From Aliidongia sp035943795 (GTDB lineage Bacteria; Pseudomonadota; Alphaproteobacteria; ATCC43930; CGMCC-115725): a stretch of 64,000 nt of DNA. Under the pieces are notes generated by a model. That model searched no databases, was not told where the DNA came from, and worked only from the letters and a program-made list of their open reading frames with translations. Location: assembly GCF_035943795.1 (NCBI RefSeq), contig NZ_DASZBY010000100.1:143680-207679 (forward strand), given 5' to 3'. Made by a program: the position numbers and the translations under genes. Positions 24,401 to 36,564 of this stretch are shown here, in pieces (position 1 is the stretch's first letter; every line of letters starts with the position of its first letter).

Positions 24401-26071
24401 CTAGAGTGCCGCGCCGGCCGACAGCAGGCTCGTGGCGGCCGCGCGGGCCTCTTCGGTGATGCTGGCGCCGGACAGCATGCGGGCGATCTCCTCGCGCCGC
24501 TCCGCCTCGTCCAGGCGGTCGACCCGAGTGACGGTCGTATCCTTGGCCTGGTTCTTGGCGACGCGCCAGTGGTGCCGGCCACGTGCCGCCACCTGGGGGC
24601 TGTGGGTCACGACCAGGACCTGCAACTCCTGGCCCAGCAGCGCCAGCCGCTCGCCGACCGCGGCGGCGACGGCGCCGCCGATGCCGCTGTCGACCTCGTC
24701 GAACACGATGGTCGGGACGCTCGATACGCGGGCCAGCACGACCTTGAGCGCCAGCAGGAAACGCGACAGCTCGCCGCCGGACGCGATCTTGGTCATCGGC
24801 CCGGGTGCGGCGCCGGGGTTGGTCGCGACCTCGAACGCGACGCGCTCGGCCCCGTCCGGTCCCCAATCCGCTGGTTCCAGCGTCGCGAGGGTGGTCGAGA
24901 AGCGCGCCCGGTCGAGTTTCAGGGGGGCCAGTTCGGTCTGCACCGCCCGGTCGAGCTTGCCGGCGGCGGTTCGGCGCAGGCGGGTCAGCCGCTCGGCTGC
25001 AGCGGCGTACCGTGCGCGCGTCTCGGCTTCCCGGGTGGTCAGCCGCTTCAGACCGGCCTCGCCGTCTTCGAGCGTGCCGAGGCGGCCGGCGATCTCGTCG
25101 CGCAGGGCCGCCAGCGCGTCGACCGAGACGCCATGCTTGCGGGCGAGGGTGCGCAGGTTGAACAGGCGCTCCTCGACGCTTTCCAGATCGCCGTCGCGCT
25201 CATGGTCGCCGATCGCCTGGTCGAGCGCCGCGCGCGCCTCCTCGGTCTCGACCAAAGCGCGTTCGAGTGCCGCGATCGCGGGTTCGAGCGTGCCGCCGGC
25301 CTTGTCGCGTACCTTCTCCAACGCACGGGCGGCGACGTTGAGCGCATGTTCGGCACCGCGGTCGCTCGCCAGCTCATGGGCCGCGGCCGCCATCGCTTCG
25401 GCGACCTGGGCTCGGTGCATCAGGCGCGCGCGCTGGTCGGCCAGTTGCGTTTCCTCCCCCGGCTGGGGCTTCAGCGCATCCAGCTCACCCAACGCATGAC
25501 GCAGGAATTCCTCGTCGGCCGCCGCTTTGGTCCGGGCGGCCTCCGCCGTTTCGCGCTCGGTCCGCGCGTCGCGCCAGGCCTGCCAGGCCGTCCGCACTGC
25601 CTCGACATCGCCGCGTGCGCCGGCAAAGGCATCGAGCAGAGAGCGGTGGTTCGCCGGATCCATCAAGCCGCGCTGCTCGAACTGGCCCTGGATCTCGACC
25701 AGGGTATCGCCCAGTTGCTTCAGCAGGCCGACACCGACCGGTTGGTCATTGACGAAACCGCGCGAGCGCCCGTCGGTGCCGAGCACCCGGCGGAGCACGA
25801 GCGTGTCCTCGGCCTCGATGCCCTGTTCGGCCAGGATGGCGCGGGCGGCATGATCCGGACCGATGTCGAATTCGGCGGCGACGATCGCCTGGGCGGCCCC
25901 GCGCCGCACCAGGCCGCTCTCGGCACGTGCGCCCAGCGCCAGCCCGAGCGCGTCGAGCAGGATCGACTTGCCGGCCCCGGTTTCGCCGGTCAGCACGGAA
26001 AGATGAGAGGGAAAGGCCAGATCCAGCCGCTCGATCAGAACGACATCGCGGATCGTCAGGCTCAAGAGCAT
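24401..26071 (-). CDS. recN: DNA repair protein RecN
   Basis: A 556-residue SMC-like ATPase for double-strand break repair. Walker A GETGAGKS is at 29-36; the long middle (about 150-400) is Ala/Glu/Arg-rich coiled coil; near the end come the signature SGGELSRFLLALK and Walker B PTIVFDEVDSGIGG. The start MLLSLTIRDVV, complementary to 26069-26071, agrees with the family; the 16 codons upstream do not. It lies downstream of bamD on the same strand with a 114-base GC-rich gap. Confidence 0.95.
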   Translation of the reverse strand: MLLSLTIRDVVLIERLDLAFPSHLSVLTGETGAGKSILLDALGLALGARAESGLVRRGAAQAIVAAEFDIGPDHAARAILAEQGIEAEDTLVLRRVLGTDGRSRGFVNDQPVGVGLLKQLGDTLVEIQGQFEQRGLMDPANHRSLLDAFAGARGDVEAVRTAWQAWRDARTERETAEAARTKAAADEEFLRHALGELDALKPQPGEETQLADQRARLMHRAQVAEAMAAAAHELASDRGAEHALNVAARALEKVRDKAGGTLEPAIAALERALVETEEARAALDQAIGDHERDGDLESVEERLFNLRTLARKHGVSVDALAALRDEIAGRLGTLEDGEAGLKRLTTREAETRARYAAAAERLTRLRRTAAGKLDRAVQTELAPLKLDRARFSTTLATLEPADWGPDGAERVAFEVATNPGAAPGPMTKIASGGELSRFLLALKVVLARVSSVPTIVFDEVDSGIGGAVAAAVGERLALLGQELQVLVVTHSPQVAARGRHHWRVAKNQAKDTTVTRVDRLDEAERREEIARMLSGASITEEARAAATSLLSAGAAL

Positions 26072-26185
26072 GGGTCGGGCGACACGCTGGGCGGCTTCAT
26101 GGCAGGGCCGACCATACAAGCGAACGGGATCGGGAGCTAGAGCCGGCAGGAGGTCCGGCGGCGCGCGCCGGGTGCGCCGGCCGGA

Positions 26186-27007
26186 TCAGAAAATCGAGCT
26201 GAAGGTCCGGCTGAACCAGCCGGGCTTGCTGTCCTCGGCGACGACGCGGCGGCCGCCGACCAGGTCGTAAGTGTCCTGGTACCAGGGGCTATCCGGATAA
26301 TTATAGCCCAGCACGGCTGCGGTCTGCTTGGCTTCCTCGTTCAAGCCGACGGCGGTGTAGCATTCGGCGAGGCGGGCAAGCGCTTCCGGCACGTGGCTGG
26401 TCGTCTGGAAATCGCCGATGACCTTGCGGAAGCGGTTGATCGCCGCGACATATTGCGCCTGCTTCTCGTAATAGCGGCCGATCTCCATCTCCTTGCCGGC
26501 CAGATGGTCGCGCGTCAGGTCCATCTTCAGCCGCGCGTCGCGGGCGTAGCGGGAGTCGGGGAAACGGGTGATGACGTCGTCGAGTGCCTTCAGCGCCAGC
26601 TCGGTATCATGCTGGTCGCGCTCCACGTCGACGATCTGCTCGTAGTACGAGATCGCCTTGATGTAATAGGCGTAGGAGACGTCGCGATGGCCCGGATGCA
26701 GCTGGATGAAGCGGTCCGCGGCGGTGATGGCGGCGTCGTACTTGTCGCCCTGGTACTGGACATAGGCCTGCATCAGCTGGGCCTTGGTCGCCCAGACCGA
26801 ATAGGGATGCTGACGCTCGACTTCGTCGAACAGCTTGCCGGCCGTCGCCCAATGCTGGTCGCCCATCTGGTCGACGGCGGCGTTGTAGAGCGTCTCGACC
26901 GGCTGGTCCTTATAGGTGTCCTTGTCCGTATCGGAGCATCCGGCGAGAGCCAGCCCGCACATCAGAGCAAGGGCGGCCAAAACACGGCCGGTCCGAAGTC
27001 TCAGCAT
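26186..27007 (-). CDS. bamD: Outer membrane assembly lipoprotein BamD
   Basis: A 273-residue lipoprotein of the BAM complex that inserts beta-barrel proteins into the outer membrane. The signal peptide ends in the lipobox LAGC with Cys24. About five tetratricopeptide repeats follow (YNAAVDQMGDQHWATAGKL, QGDKYDAAITAADRF and others). The end FSRTFSSIF is typical of alphaproteobacterial BamD. It lies between lpxC and recN, a conserved order. The 151 bases upstream suggest its own promoter, though none was assigned. Confidence 0.95.
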   Translation of the reverse strand: MLRLRTGRVLAALALMCGLALAGCSDTDKDTYKDQPVETLYNAAVDQMGDQHWATAGKLFDEVERQHPYSVWATKAQLMQAYVQYQGDKYDAAITAADRFIQLHPGHRDVSYAYYIKAISYYEQIVDVERDQHDTELALKALDDVITRFPDSRYARDARLKMDLTRDHLAGKEMEIGRYYEKQAQYVAAINRFRKVIGDFQTTSHVPEALARLAECYTAVGLNEEAKQTAAVLGYNYPDSPWYQDTYDLVGGRRVVAEDSKPGWFSRTFSSIF

Positions 27008-27158
27008 CCCGCTACATGGTCCTTCAGTGATGCCGGAGGGCGTAGAGCCGCCGGCAAGGCCGGGCTAGCACGCCGGCAGAGCGGGTCTCTTAGCACAGTC
27101 ATGCGGCTTCGGCGAGAGGGGCGGTACGGACAGGTGTCCGCGCCGATTTCGACACCGA

Positions 27159-28085
27159 TCAGGCGGTGGCGCGCGCCGGCTCCTGCCAGGCGTCGAGCGA
27201 CTCGGCCTCGGCCAGCGTGACGTAGCACCAGGCGTCGGCGTCGTCGAACAGCGCTTCGAGCGTCCGGCGATTGAGCGCGTGGCTCGACCGCACGCCTTCG
27301 AACCGGCCGAGGATCGGGCTGCCGGCCAGATAGAGGTCACCGATCGCGTCCAGCGCCTTGTGACGGACGAACTCGTCGGGATAGCGCAGGCCGCCCTCGT
27401 TCAACACCTTGTCGCCGTCGATCACGATGACATTGTCGAGCGAGCCGCCGAGCGCGCGACCGGCCGCGCGCAGCTGATCGACCTCGGCCAGGAAGCCGAA
27501 GGTGCGGGCGCGGCTGATCTCGGTCTTGAAGATGCCGGGCTCGACCGTCACGTGCGTGGTCTGGCGCGCGATGGCCTTGCTGGCGAAATCGATGGTGAAA
27601 TCGACCGAGAAGCCGTCGCCCGGCTCCAGGTCGGCCGAACTCTGGCCCTGCTCGACATGGATCGGCTTCAGCACCTTGACGAAGCGGCGCGCCGCCAGTT
27701 GCTCGATCGTGCCGGCACATTCGATCAGGAACACGAAGGGGGCGGCAGAACCGTCCATGATCGGCACCTCGGGGCCGATGATGTCGACGATCGCATTGTC
27801 GACGGCGCAGCCGGCGAGCGCCGACATCAGATGCTCGATCGTCATGATCGTGGTGCCGTTGCCGTCGGTCAGAACGGTGCACAAAGCCGACTCGACCGAA
27901 TGGCGCCAATCGGCCTTGATCTCGACCGGCGCGCCTGCCACGTCCAGGCGGCGAAACACGATACCCGTGTTGGCCGGCGCCGGACGCAGGGTCATCGCTG
28001 CCTTGATGCCGCTATGAAGCCCGACCCCGGTGCAATGGATCGGCGCCTTCAGCGTCTTCTGCAGGACGGCACCCTTGTGAAACAT
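27159..28085 (-). CDS. lpxC: UDP-3-O-acyl-N-acetylglucosamine deacetylase LpxC
   Basis: A 308-residue zinc enzyme, the committed step of lipid A synthesis. It has CTGVGLHSG at 18-26, MTIEHLMSAL with zinc ligand His85, a later HKALDAIGDL with the second His and Asp ligands, and the GHHSSH-like segment SSHALNRR. The start at MFHKGAVLQKTLK fits the family's short N-terminus; an ATG at 28127 would add 14 residues. It is preceded by the ftsZ terminator and a TTGACA promoter, so it is transcribed separately from ftsZ. Confidence 0.94.
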   Translation of the reverse strand: MFHKGAVLQKTLKAPIHCTGVGLHSGIKAAMTLRPAPANTGIVFRRLDVAGAPVEIKADWRHSVESALCTVLTDGNGTTIMTIEHLMSALAGCAVDNAIVDIIGPEVPIMDGSAAPFVFLIECAGTIEQLAARRFVKVLKPIHVEQGQSSADLEPGDGFSVDFTIDFASKAIARQTTHVTVEPGIFKTEISRARTFGFLAEVDQLRAAGRALGGSLDNVIVIDGDKVLNEGGLRYPDEFVRHKALDAIGDLYLAGSPILGRFEGVRSSHALNRRTLEALFDDADAWCYVTLAEAESLDAWQEPARATA

Positions 28086-28230
28086 GACCAAACCCGAATC
28101 TATGTCGTGAGGGCAGCGGGCCTTCATCGGTGCTTAATGAATAGCGATTGGCCTCGTCTCTAACAAATCACTCTTGATGAACGAATGTTGCAGCGCGAGT
28201 GGTAAAATATTGGTTCCAGAACAAAGGCTT

Positions 28231-28258
28231 ATTTTGCGACTCTGCTGTGAGATGTCAA
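28231..28258 (-). promoter_or_regulatory. Candidate lpxC promoter
   Basis: On the minus strand, TTGACA (complement of 28253-28258) is followed 16 bases later by CAAAAT (complement of 28231-28236). The -35 matches consensus fully. It lies between the ftsZ terminator and lpxC and would give a leader of roughly 100-140 bases. Confidence 0.5.
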
Positions 28259-28285
28259 CGGTCCGACCGATTTCCTGCGGTTGTG

Positions 28286-28320
28286 AAAACGAGGGCGCCG
28301 CCGTTGCCGGCGACGCCCTC
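28286..28320 (-). terminator. Intrinsic terminator of ftsZ
   Basis: On the minus strand GAGGGCGTCG pairs with CGGCGCCCTC around a 10-base GC-rich centre, and the stem is followed by GTTTT (complement of 28286-28290). It begins 27 bases after the ftsZ stop codon and ends the dcw transcript. Confidence 0.75.
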
Positions 28321-28346
28321 GTCAGTCGAGACCGATCCTTAGGGGA

Positions 28347-29903
28347 TCAGTTGGCCTGGCGGCGCAGGAACGCCGGGATGTCCAGGTAGTCCTCTTCGCT
28401 GCTTTGCGGCGCACGCTCCGCCGGATCGACGCCGTTCAGGCGCGGTGCCGCCGGGGGCTGGGTTCGCGGTGCCGGCTGCTGCGGCGCGCGAGGCGGCTCG
28501 ACATGGCCGCGCCCGATGATGCGCTGGAACAGGCTCGGCCCGCCCTGGCGCTTCGCCGTGGTCTGGGGCTGGGTCGCGCGCATGGTGCCCAGCGGCTGGT
28601 CCGCGTCGCCGCGCGTTGCGGCCGGCTGCATCGGGCGCGGGGCGAGGAACGCGTCGCCGGCTACTTCGGCCGAGGGGCGCTGCTCGACCGGGGCGGCCGG
28701 TGCCCGCTGCTGCGGGGTCTGGATCGGCAGCTCGCCCATGGTATGGACGGCGGTCGTCGCCTTGCGGGTCAGGTTGGCGATCGATGCCGGCTCGTCGAGC
28801 CGTCCGCCCGAGGTCTCGCCCAGGGCTTCCGAGGCGGCGGCGAGCGGGGTCGAGATCGCGGCCTTCTGCCGTTCGGCCTGCTGTTGGGCGGCCAACGCCT
28901 GGGCCGCGACCATGGCGCGCGCCGCGTTCGACACTTCGGCGTCGATGCCGGTCGCCACGACCGAAATGCGCATCTTGCCTTCCAGCTTCTCGTCGAAGGT
29001 CGAGCCGAAGATGATGTTCGCTTCCGGATCCACTTCCTCGCGGATGCGGTTCGCGGCCTCGTCGACCTCGAACAGAGTCATGTCCGAACCGCCGGTGATG
29101 TTAATCAGAACGCCGCGCGCGCCGCGCATCGACACGTCGTCGAGCAGCGGGTTCGAGATCGCGGCTTCCGCGGCATCGATCGCGCGCTTCTCGCCCGCGG
29201 CCTCGCCCGTGCCCATCATCGCCTTGCCCATCTCGCTCATGACGGCGCGGATGTCGGCGAAATCGAGGTTGATCAGGCCCGGCATGACCATGAGGTCGGT
29301 CACGCCGCGCACGCCGGCATACAGCACGTCATCGGCCATCTTGAAGGCCTCGGCGAAGGTTGTGCGCTCGTTGGCGACCCGGAACAGGTTCTGGTTCGGG
29401 ATGATCAGCAAGGTGTCGACGAACTTGGTCAGTTCCTCGATGCCGGCCTCGGCCAGCCGCATGCGGTTGGTACCCTCGAACTGGAACGGCTTGGTCACGA
29501 CGCCGACGGTCAGGATGCCGTTCTCGCGCGCCATCTTCGCGATGACCGGGGCCGCTCCCGTACCCGTGCCGCCGCCCATGCCCGCGGTGATGAACACCAT
29601 GTTCGAGCCGTTCAGGTGGGTCAGGATCTCCTCGGCCGCCTCTTCGGCGGCCTGGCGGCCGACGTCGGGCCGGGCGCCGGCGCCGAGGCCGCGCGTGACC
29701 GACTGGCCCAGCTGGACCTTGCGGTCGGCCAGCGAATGCTGCAGCGCCTGGGCGTCCGTGTTGCACGCGATGAACTCGCAGCCGACCAGATTGGCGCGGA
29801 CCATGTTGTTGACCGCATTGCCGCCGGCGCCGCCGACGCCGACCACCATGATGCGCGGGGTCAGGTCGCTGAATTCCTTGGGAATGCTGAGATTGATGGT
29901 CAT
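28347..29903 (-). CDS. ftsZ: Cell division GTPase FtsZ
   Basis: A 518-residue tubulin homologue that forms the Z-ring. The GTPase core has GVGGAGGNAVNNM near 22-34, the tubulin signature GGGTGTGAAP near 110 and the T7 loop region NLDFADIR near 210. A long disordered Pro/Ala/Gln-rich linker (about 320-500) ends in the conserved FtsA/ZipA-binding peptide YLDIPAFLRRQ. The length is large because of this linker, as in many alphaproteobacteria. GGAGG lies 5 bases before the ATG. There is a separate candidate promoter upstream and a terminator downstream. Confidence 0.97.
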   Translation of the reverse strand: MTINLSIPKEFSDLTPRIMVVGVGGAGGNAVNNMVRANLVGCEFIACNTDAQALQHSLADRKVQLGQSVTRGLGAGARPDVGRQAAEEAAEEILTHLNGSNMVFITAGMGGGTGTGAAPVIAKMARENGILTVGVVTKPFQFEGTNRMRLAEAGIEELTKFVDTLLIIPNQNLFRVANERTTFAEAFKMADDVLYAGVRGVTDLMVMPGLINLDFADIRAVMSEMGKAMMGTGEAAGEKRAIDAAEAAISNPLLDDVSMRGARGVLINITGGSDMTLFEVDEAANRIREEVDPEANIIFGSTFDEKLEGKMRISVVATGIDAEVSNAARAMVAAQALAAQQQAERQKAAISTPLAAASEALGETSGGRLDEPASIANLTRKATTAVHTMGELPIQTPQQRAPAAPVEQRPSAEVAGDAFLAPRPMQPAATRGDADQPLGTMRATQPQTTAKRQGGPSLFQRIIGRGHVEPPRAPQQPAPRTQPPAAPRLNGVDPAERAPQSSEEDYLDIPAFLRRQAN

Positions 29904-30011
29904 GGGGTCCTCCGGGTCAGGGCACAGCCGCCGAGCAGTCGGTTACGGGGTTCAGCAACTAGGGCGAATCGAACGCGAAGTCTGATCTGTCCGGCCCCTC
30001 GCCAGATGCTG

Positions 30012-30042
30012 CGATTCTGCTCGAATCGGCTGGCCAGATCAA
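30012..30042 (-). promoter_or_regulatory. Candidate ftsZ promoter overlapped by a palindrome
   Basis: On the minus strand TTGATC (complement of 30037-30042) and CAGAAT (complement of 30014-30019) are 17 bases apart. The -10 lies inside the perfect inverted repeat CGATTC-N5-GAATCG (30012-30028), which is flanked by GCCAG/CTGGC. It is the only strong element in the 168-base ftsA-ftsZ gap and could be an operator. Confidence 0.4.
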
Positions 30043-30071
30043 TAGGCGGTAGTAAAAACGGTGTCGGCATA

Positions 30072-31325
30072 CTACAAATTCTCCTTCAGCCAACCACCGA
30101 TCCGACCGAACATGCCCTTGGGCGCATCCGGTGCATTCGGGTCCCGGCCTCGGGTTTCGGCCCGTTCCGACGTGGCGAAATGCAGCAGCCCGGCCGCGGT
30201 CGCGAAGGCGGGCCCGCCGGTCGCCTCGGCCAGCCCTGAAATCCGGGTCGGCTTGCCGATTCGCACTTGTTTGTCGAGGATCATGCCGGCCAGCTCGCGC
30301 GTACCGGGCAATTGGGCGGCACCGCCGGTCAGCACGACCTGCCGGCCGGCCAGCTTGTCGAAGCCCGAGGTCTCCAGCCGGTTGCGCACCAGCTCGAACG
30401 TCTCTTCCAGGCGCGGCGTGATGATCGCGATCAGGTGGGATTTCGGCACGTGGTTGGTGTGGCCGTCCTCTTCCTCGCCCACGACCGGCACGCTGATCGT
30501 CTCGCGCTCGTCGGCCGGGGACGGAATGGCGCTGCCGTAGAGCGTCTTCATCCGCTCGGCGTGGCTGATCGGGGTCGACAGGCCGCGCGCGATGTCGTTC
30601 GTCACATGGACGCCGCCGACCGGCACCGTGTCGGCATAGACGATGGAGCCGTCGTAGAATACGGCGATCGAGGTCGTGCCGCCGCCCATGTCGATGACCG
30701 TGACGCCCAGCTCCATCTCGTCGTCGACCAGGGCGGCCAGGCCCGCCGCATAGGGCGAGACCACCATGCCGGAGACTTCGAGGTGGCAGCGGCCGACCGC
30801 CGCCATCATGTTGCGCACGGCGGCGGAGCCGGCCGAGACGACATGCATGTTGACGCCCAGGCGCTCGCCCATCATGCCGCGGGGGTCGCGGATGCCCCGG
30901 CTGCCGTCGATCGAGAACCCGACCGGGATCGAATGGATGATCTGGCGGTCGGTCGGCTCGCGATAGGCATGGCCCTGGTTCAGCACGCGCTTCATGTCGG
31001 CATCGACGATCTCGCGCCCGCCGATCGGAATCTCGACCGGCACGATGCGCGAGGCGGGAAAGCCGCCCGACAGGTTGACCACGACCTGGGTGATGGTTTC
31101 GCCCGCCATCTGCTCGGCTGCATGGACGGCGTTCAGCATCGAGGTCGCGGCTGCGTCCAGGTCGACGATCTGGCCGGCTCGCACGCCGCGCGACACCTGA
31201 TGGCCGATGCCCAGCACGCGCGGGCCGCCGGTCTCGCGGCGCGCGATGAAGCTGCACACTTTCGTGGTGCCGATGTCGACGGCGGCGATCAGCGCGCCGC
31301 GGGGACGGGATGCGGCTTTGCTCAT
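30072..31325 (-). CDS. ftsA: Cell division protein FtsA
   Basis: A 417-residue actin-like ATPase that tethers FtsZ to the membrane. The phosphate-1 loop is AAVDIGTTKVCSF near 15, the phosphate-2 motif is VIDMGGGTTSIAVF near 213, and LTGGAAQLPG near 345 is the adenosine motif. The C-terminal GMFGRIGGWLKENL is the amphipathic membrane-targeting helix. The ATG (complement of 31323-31325) overlaps the ftsQ stop by 4 bases. ftsZ follows after 168 bases. Confidence 0.96.
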   Translation of the reverse strand: MSKAASRPRGALIAAVDIGTTKVCSFIARRETGGPRVLGIGHQVSRGVRAGQIVDLDAAATSMLNAVHAAEQMAGETITQVVVNLSGGFPASRIVPVEIPIGGREIVDADMKRVLNQGHAYREPTDRQIIHSIPVGFSIDGSRGIRDPRGMMGERLGVNMHVVSAGSAAVRNMMAAVGRCHLEVSGMVVSPYAAGLAALVDDEMELGVTVIDMGGGTTSIAVFYDGSIVYADTVPVGGVHVTNDIARGLSTPISHAERMKTLYGSAIPSPADERETISVPVVGEEEDGHTNHVPKSHLIAIITPRLEETFELVRNRLETSGFDKLAGRQVVLTGGAAQLPGTRELAGMILDKQVRIGKPTRISGLAEATGGPAFATAAGLLHFATSERAETRGRDPNAPDAPKGMFGRIGGWLKENL

Positions 31326-32188
31326 GTCTTCTTTGCCGCCGGCTTGGAGTTTTTGCCCTGCGGCGCCTTGGCGGGCTCCTGGCTCACCTTGACGACGACC
31401 CGGTCGGCCAGCCGCAGGTCGACCCGCTCGATGTCGCGGGCCAGCAGCCCATGGTCGCGATCGATTGCCGCCAGATGGGTCCAGGCCTCGGCCACGCCGG
31501 TTTCGGGCAGTTCGATGTCGATGCCGCTGTCCAGCTTCAGGTTCCAGCGCCGATCGTTGATCCAGACCGCGGCCTGGATCTTCTTCATCAGGTCCGGCTG
31601 CGCGCCCAGGATCCCGATCAGGGCCTGGGCATGTTTCGGTGCGTCGTCGCCCACGACCAGCAGCAGGTTCGAATAGCGATCCAGATGCTCGGTCGCCACG
31701 ACCACGCCGTCCTGGTCGATCAGCACCATCTTGCCGTGGCGCTGCCAGAGGGCGAGCGGCTTGCGCTCGGTCAGCTTGACATAGAGGCGGCCCGGCAGCT
31801 GGCGCTCGACCGCGGCGGTGCGGACCCAGGGCAACGCTTCGAGCTGCAGCTTGGCGGCGGCCGGGCTGACGCCGAAGATCGGCGCGCCGCGCTTGGCGTT
31901 GACCGCGGCCAGAATCTCGTCGGGCGTCGTCATCTCGCGGCCCTCGACATCGAGCGCCTGGACCGTGAAACCGGCCGCGGCGGTCGTCGCCAGCAGGGCG
32001 CCGGACAGGCGCGAACCGTGATCCAGCTGGTCGGCGGCGGCGATGGCCAGGAAGATCACCGCGCCCACGCCCAGGCCGGCGGCCAGCACGCGCGTCGGCC
32101 GACGGGGCAGCCAGCGCACGATCCGCCGCTTCAGCAGCAGGCGCTTCGCGCCTTCGAGGTTCTTCGCCGCCGGTTTCACGCGTCGCAT
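31322..32188 (-). CDS. ftsQ: Cell division protein FtsQ
   Basis: A 288-residue bitopic divisome protein. The Lys/Arg-rich cytoplasmic tail is followed by a membrane helix (VLAAGLGVGAVIFLAIAAA, about 34-52), then the POTRA domain (ALDVEGREMTTPDEILAAV) and the FtsQ/DivIB domain (LPWVRTAAVERQLPG and on). The start MRRVKPAAK (complement of 32186-32188) has GGAG 9 bases upstream and overlaps ddl by 13 bases; the ORF could extend 9 residues further. Confidence 0.93.
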   Translation of the reverse strand: MRRVKPAAKNLEGAKRLLLKRRIVRWLPRRPTRVLAAGLGVGAVIFLAIAAADQLDHGSRLSGALLATTAAAGFTVQALDVEGREMTTPDEILAAVNAKRGAPIFGVSPAAAKLQLEALPWVRTAAVERQLPGRLYVKLTERKPLALWQRHGKMVLIDQDGVVVATEHLDRYSNLLLVVGDDAPKHAQALIGILGAQPDLMKKIQAAVWINDRRWNLKLDSGIDIELPETGVAEAWTHLAAIDRDHGLLARDIERVDLRLADRVVVKVSQEPAKAPQGKNSKPAAKKT

Positions 32189-33098
32189 GCGGCACACTCC
32201 ACCATCCAGGCGCACAGTTCGGCATAGGAAATGCCCGCCGCCTTGGCCGCGTCGGGCACCAGGGACGTCGGCGTCATGCCGGGTTGCGTGTTGACTTCGA
32301 GCAGGTAGAGCCGGCCCGGTGTTTCGACGGTGTCGTCGTAGCGGAAGTCGGCCCGGCTGACACCCCGGCAGCCCAGCGCCTGATGTGCTGCGACGGCGAT
32401 ACGCTCGGCCTCGGCGTAGATCGCGGGCGGCAGCTCGGCCGGGCAGATGTGGGACGAGCCGCCCGCCGCATATTTCGCCTCGTAATCGTACCAGGTGCCG
32501 CGCGCGACGATCTCGATCACGCCCAAGGCGCGGTCGCCCATCACGGCGACGGTCAACTCGCGCCCCGGAATGAAGCGTTCGACCAGCATGGTGTCCTTGA
32601 TCTCGTTGGCGGCGATCGACCGGTTCTCGCCTTCGCGCACGATGATCACGCCGACCGAGGAGCCCTCGTTCGCCGGCTTCACCACATAGGGGGCATCCAT
32701 GACCGTGCCGGCCAGGATCTCCTCGCGGCTGGCGACGCGGCCCTCGACCACGGGCAGGCCGGCGGCGGCGAACAGTGCCTTGGCCATCGGCTTGTCCATG
32801 GCGACGGCCGAGGCGAGCAGGCCGGAATGGGTATAGGGAATGCCCAGCAGGTTGAGCATGGCCTGGATATGGCCGTCTTCGCCGCCGCGCCCGTGCAGCG
32901 CGTTGAATACCGCGTCCGGCCGCGGCAGCAGCAGGGTGGCGAAGGTCGCCGGGTCGCGCGGCGGGTCGATCTCGACCACGTCATAGCCCGATTGGCGCAG
33001 CGCGTCGGCACAGCCCCGGCCGGTCGACAGCGACACCTTTCGCTCGGCCGACCAGCCGCCGCGCAGCACGGCGACGCGCTTCTTCTTGGCGGCAGCGG

Positions 33099-33102
<4 letters not shown>
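32176..33102 (-). CDS. ddl: D-alanine--D-alanine ligase
   Basis: A 308-residue ATP-grasp enzyme that makes D-Ala-D-Ala for peptidoglycan. VLRGGWSAERKVSLSTG is the N-terminal motif (the family usually has GG-x-SAEREVSL). HGRGGEDG (about 70-77), the ATP-grasp KPANEGSSVGV segment and the end motif LEVNTQPGMTPTSLVP are all present. The start overlaps the murB stop by 4 bases. Length is normal for DdlB. Confidence 0.95.
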
Positions 33103-35457
<2,355 letters not shown>

Positions 35458-35461
<4 letters not shown>

Positions 35462-36564
35462 GGCCGGTCTTCCTCTTTGGTCAAACGTTCCACCAGATCC
35501 GCCAGCCGCTCGGCGGCCGCCGGTTCGCCCAAGGCGCGGGCGGCGGCGGCGGCGCGCGCCAACGCCGGGCCGTCGGTCAGGATCTCGCCCAGCAGGCGCG
35601 CGACCCGCTCGACGGTGAAGTCGGCCTCGCTCAGCAGCCAGGCGGCACCGCCCTCGACCAGCACGCGCGCGTTGGCGGTCTGCTCGTCGGCGATCGCGCC
35701 GGCGAACGGCACCAGCAGGGCCGGCCGGCCGGCGACGGTCAATTCGGCCGTGGTCGAGCCGCCGGCGCGTGCCAGCACCAGGTGGGCGGCCGCGAGCCGT
35801 TCGGGGATATCGTCGAAGAACCGCCTGGTCTCGATGGCGAGGCCGCTGTCGCGATAGGCGGCCTCGACGGCATCGAGGTCTTCCGGCCGCACCTGCTGGC
35901 TGACCACGAGACGGGCCTTGAGGGCGGCCGGCAGCGCCTTCAGCGCCTCCGGCACGACGCGCGACAGGATGCGCGCGCCCTGGCTGCCACCGATGATCAG
36001 CAGACGGACCGGACCGTCGGCGTCCGGCGCCACGTAGGGCAGGTCGCGCACCGCGACGACCGCCGGACGCACCGGATTGCCGGTACGCTCGATCTTGCTT
36101 CGGTCGCTCGCGGGCACGCCCGAGACCCGTTCAAACGAGGTCGCGATGGCGCGCACCCGGGTCGCCAGCATCCGGTTGGCCCGGCCCAGCACCGCATTCT
36201 GGTCGTGGATCAGGGTCGGCAGCTTCAGGCTGGTCGCGGCCACCATGGTCGGCATCGAGGGATAGCCGCCGAAGCCCACGACCGCGCCGGGGCGCAACCG
36301 GCCGAGCAGGCGGCGTGCCTCGAGGATGCCCCGACCCAGGTCGAGCGCGAACCGGACTTTGCCCAGCAGCCCGCCGCCGAGCCGACCGGCGCGGACCCGG
36401 TAGGTATCCACGCCGGCGACCGGGAATTCCTTGCCGCGCTTGTCGGTCACGAGCGCCACCGGACGCCCGCGCCCGACCAGCGCGCGGGCGAGCGCCTCGG
36501 CTGGAAACAGGTGGCCGCCGGTACCGCCGGCGGCGAGCACGACCAAGGAACGGGCAGCCGTCAC
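35458..36564 (-). CDS. murG: UDP-GlcNAc transferase MurG
   Basis: A 368-residue membrane-associated GT28 glycosyltransferase that converts lipid I to lipid II. The N-terminal motif is LAAGGTGGHLFPAEAL (9-24); GFGGYPSMP near 95, the donor-site GGSQGARILS near 190 and LARAGGSTTAELTV near 265 follow. The only fitting start is a GTG (complement of 36562-36564) that overlaps the ftsW stop as GTGA. No nearby ATG fits the family start. Confidence 0.94.

Noticed and set aside
28185..28197. TGTTGCAGCGCGA in the lpxC leader as a PhaR-type site
   Set aside because: It resembles the phasin operator but has GCG in place of GCA and has no second site at the expected distance.
28404..30239. Open frame of 611 codons on the plus strand across ftsZ
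   Set aside because: It is antisense to ftsZ and shows only the Arg/His/Asp-rich composition typical of shadow frames.
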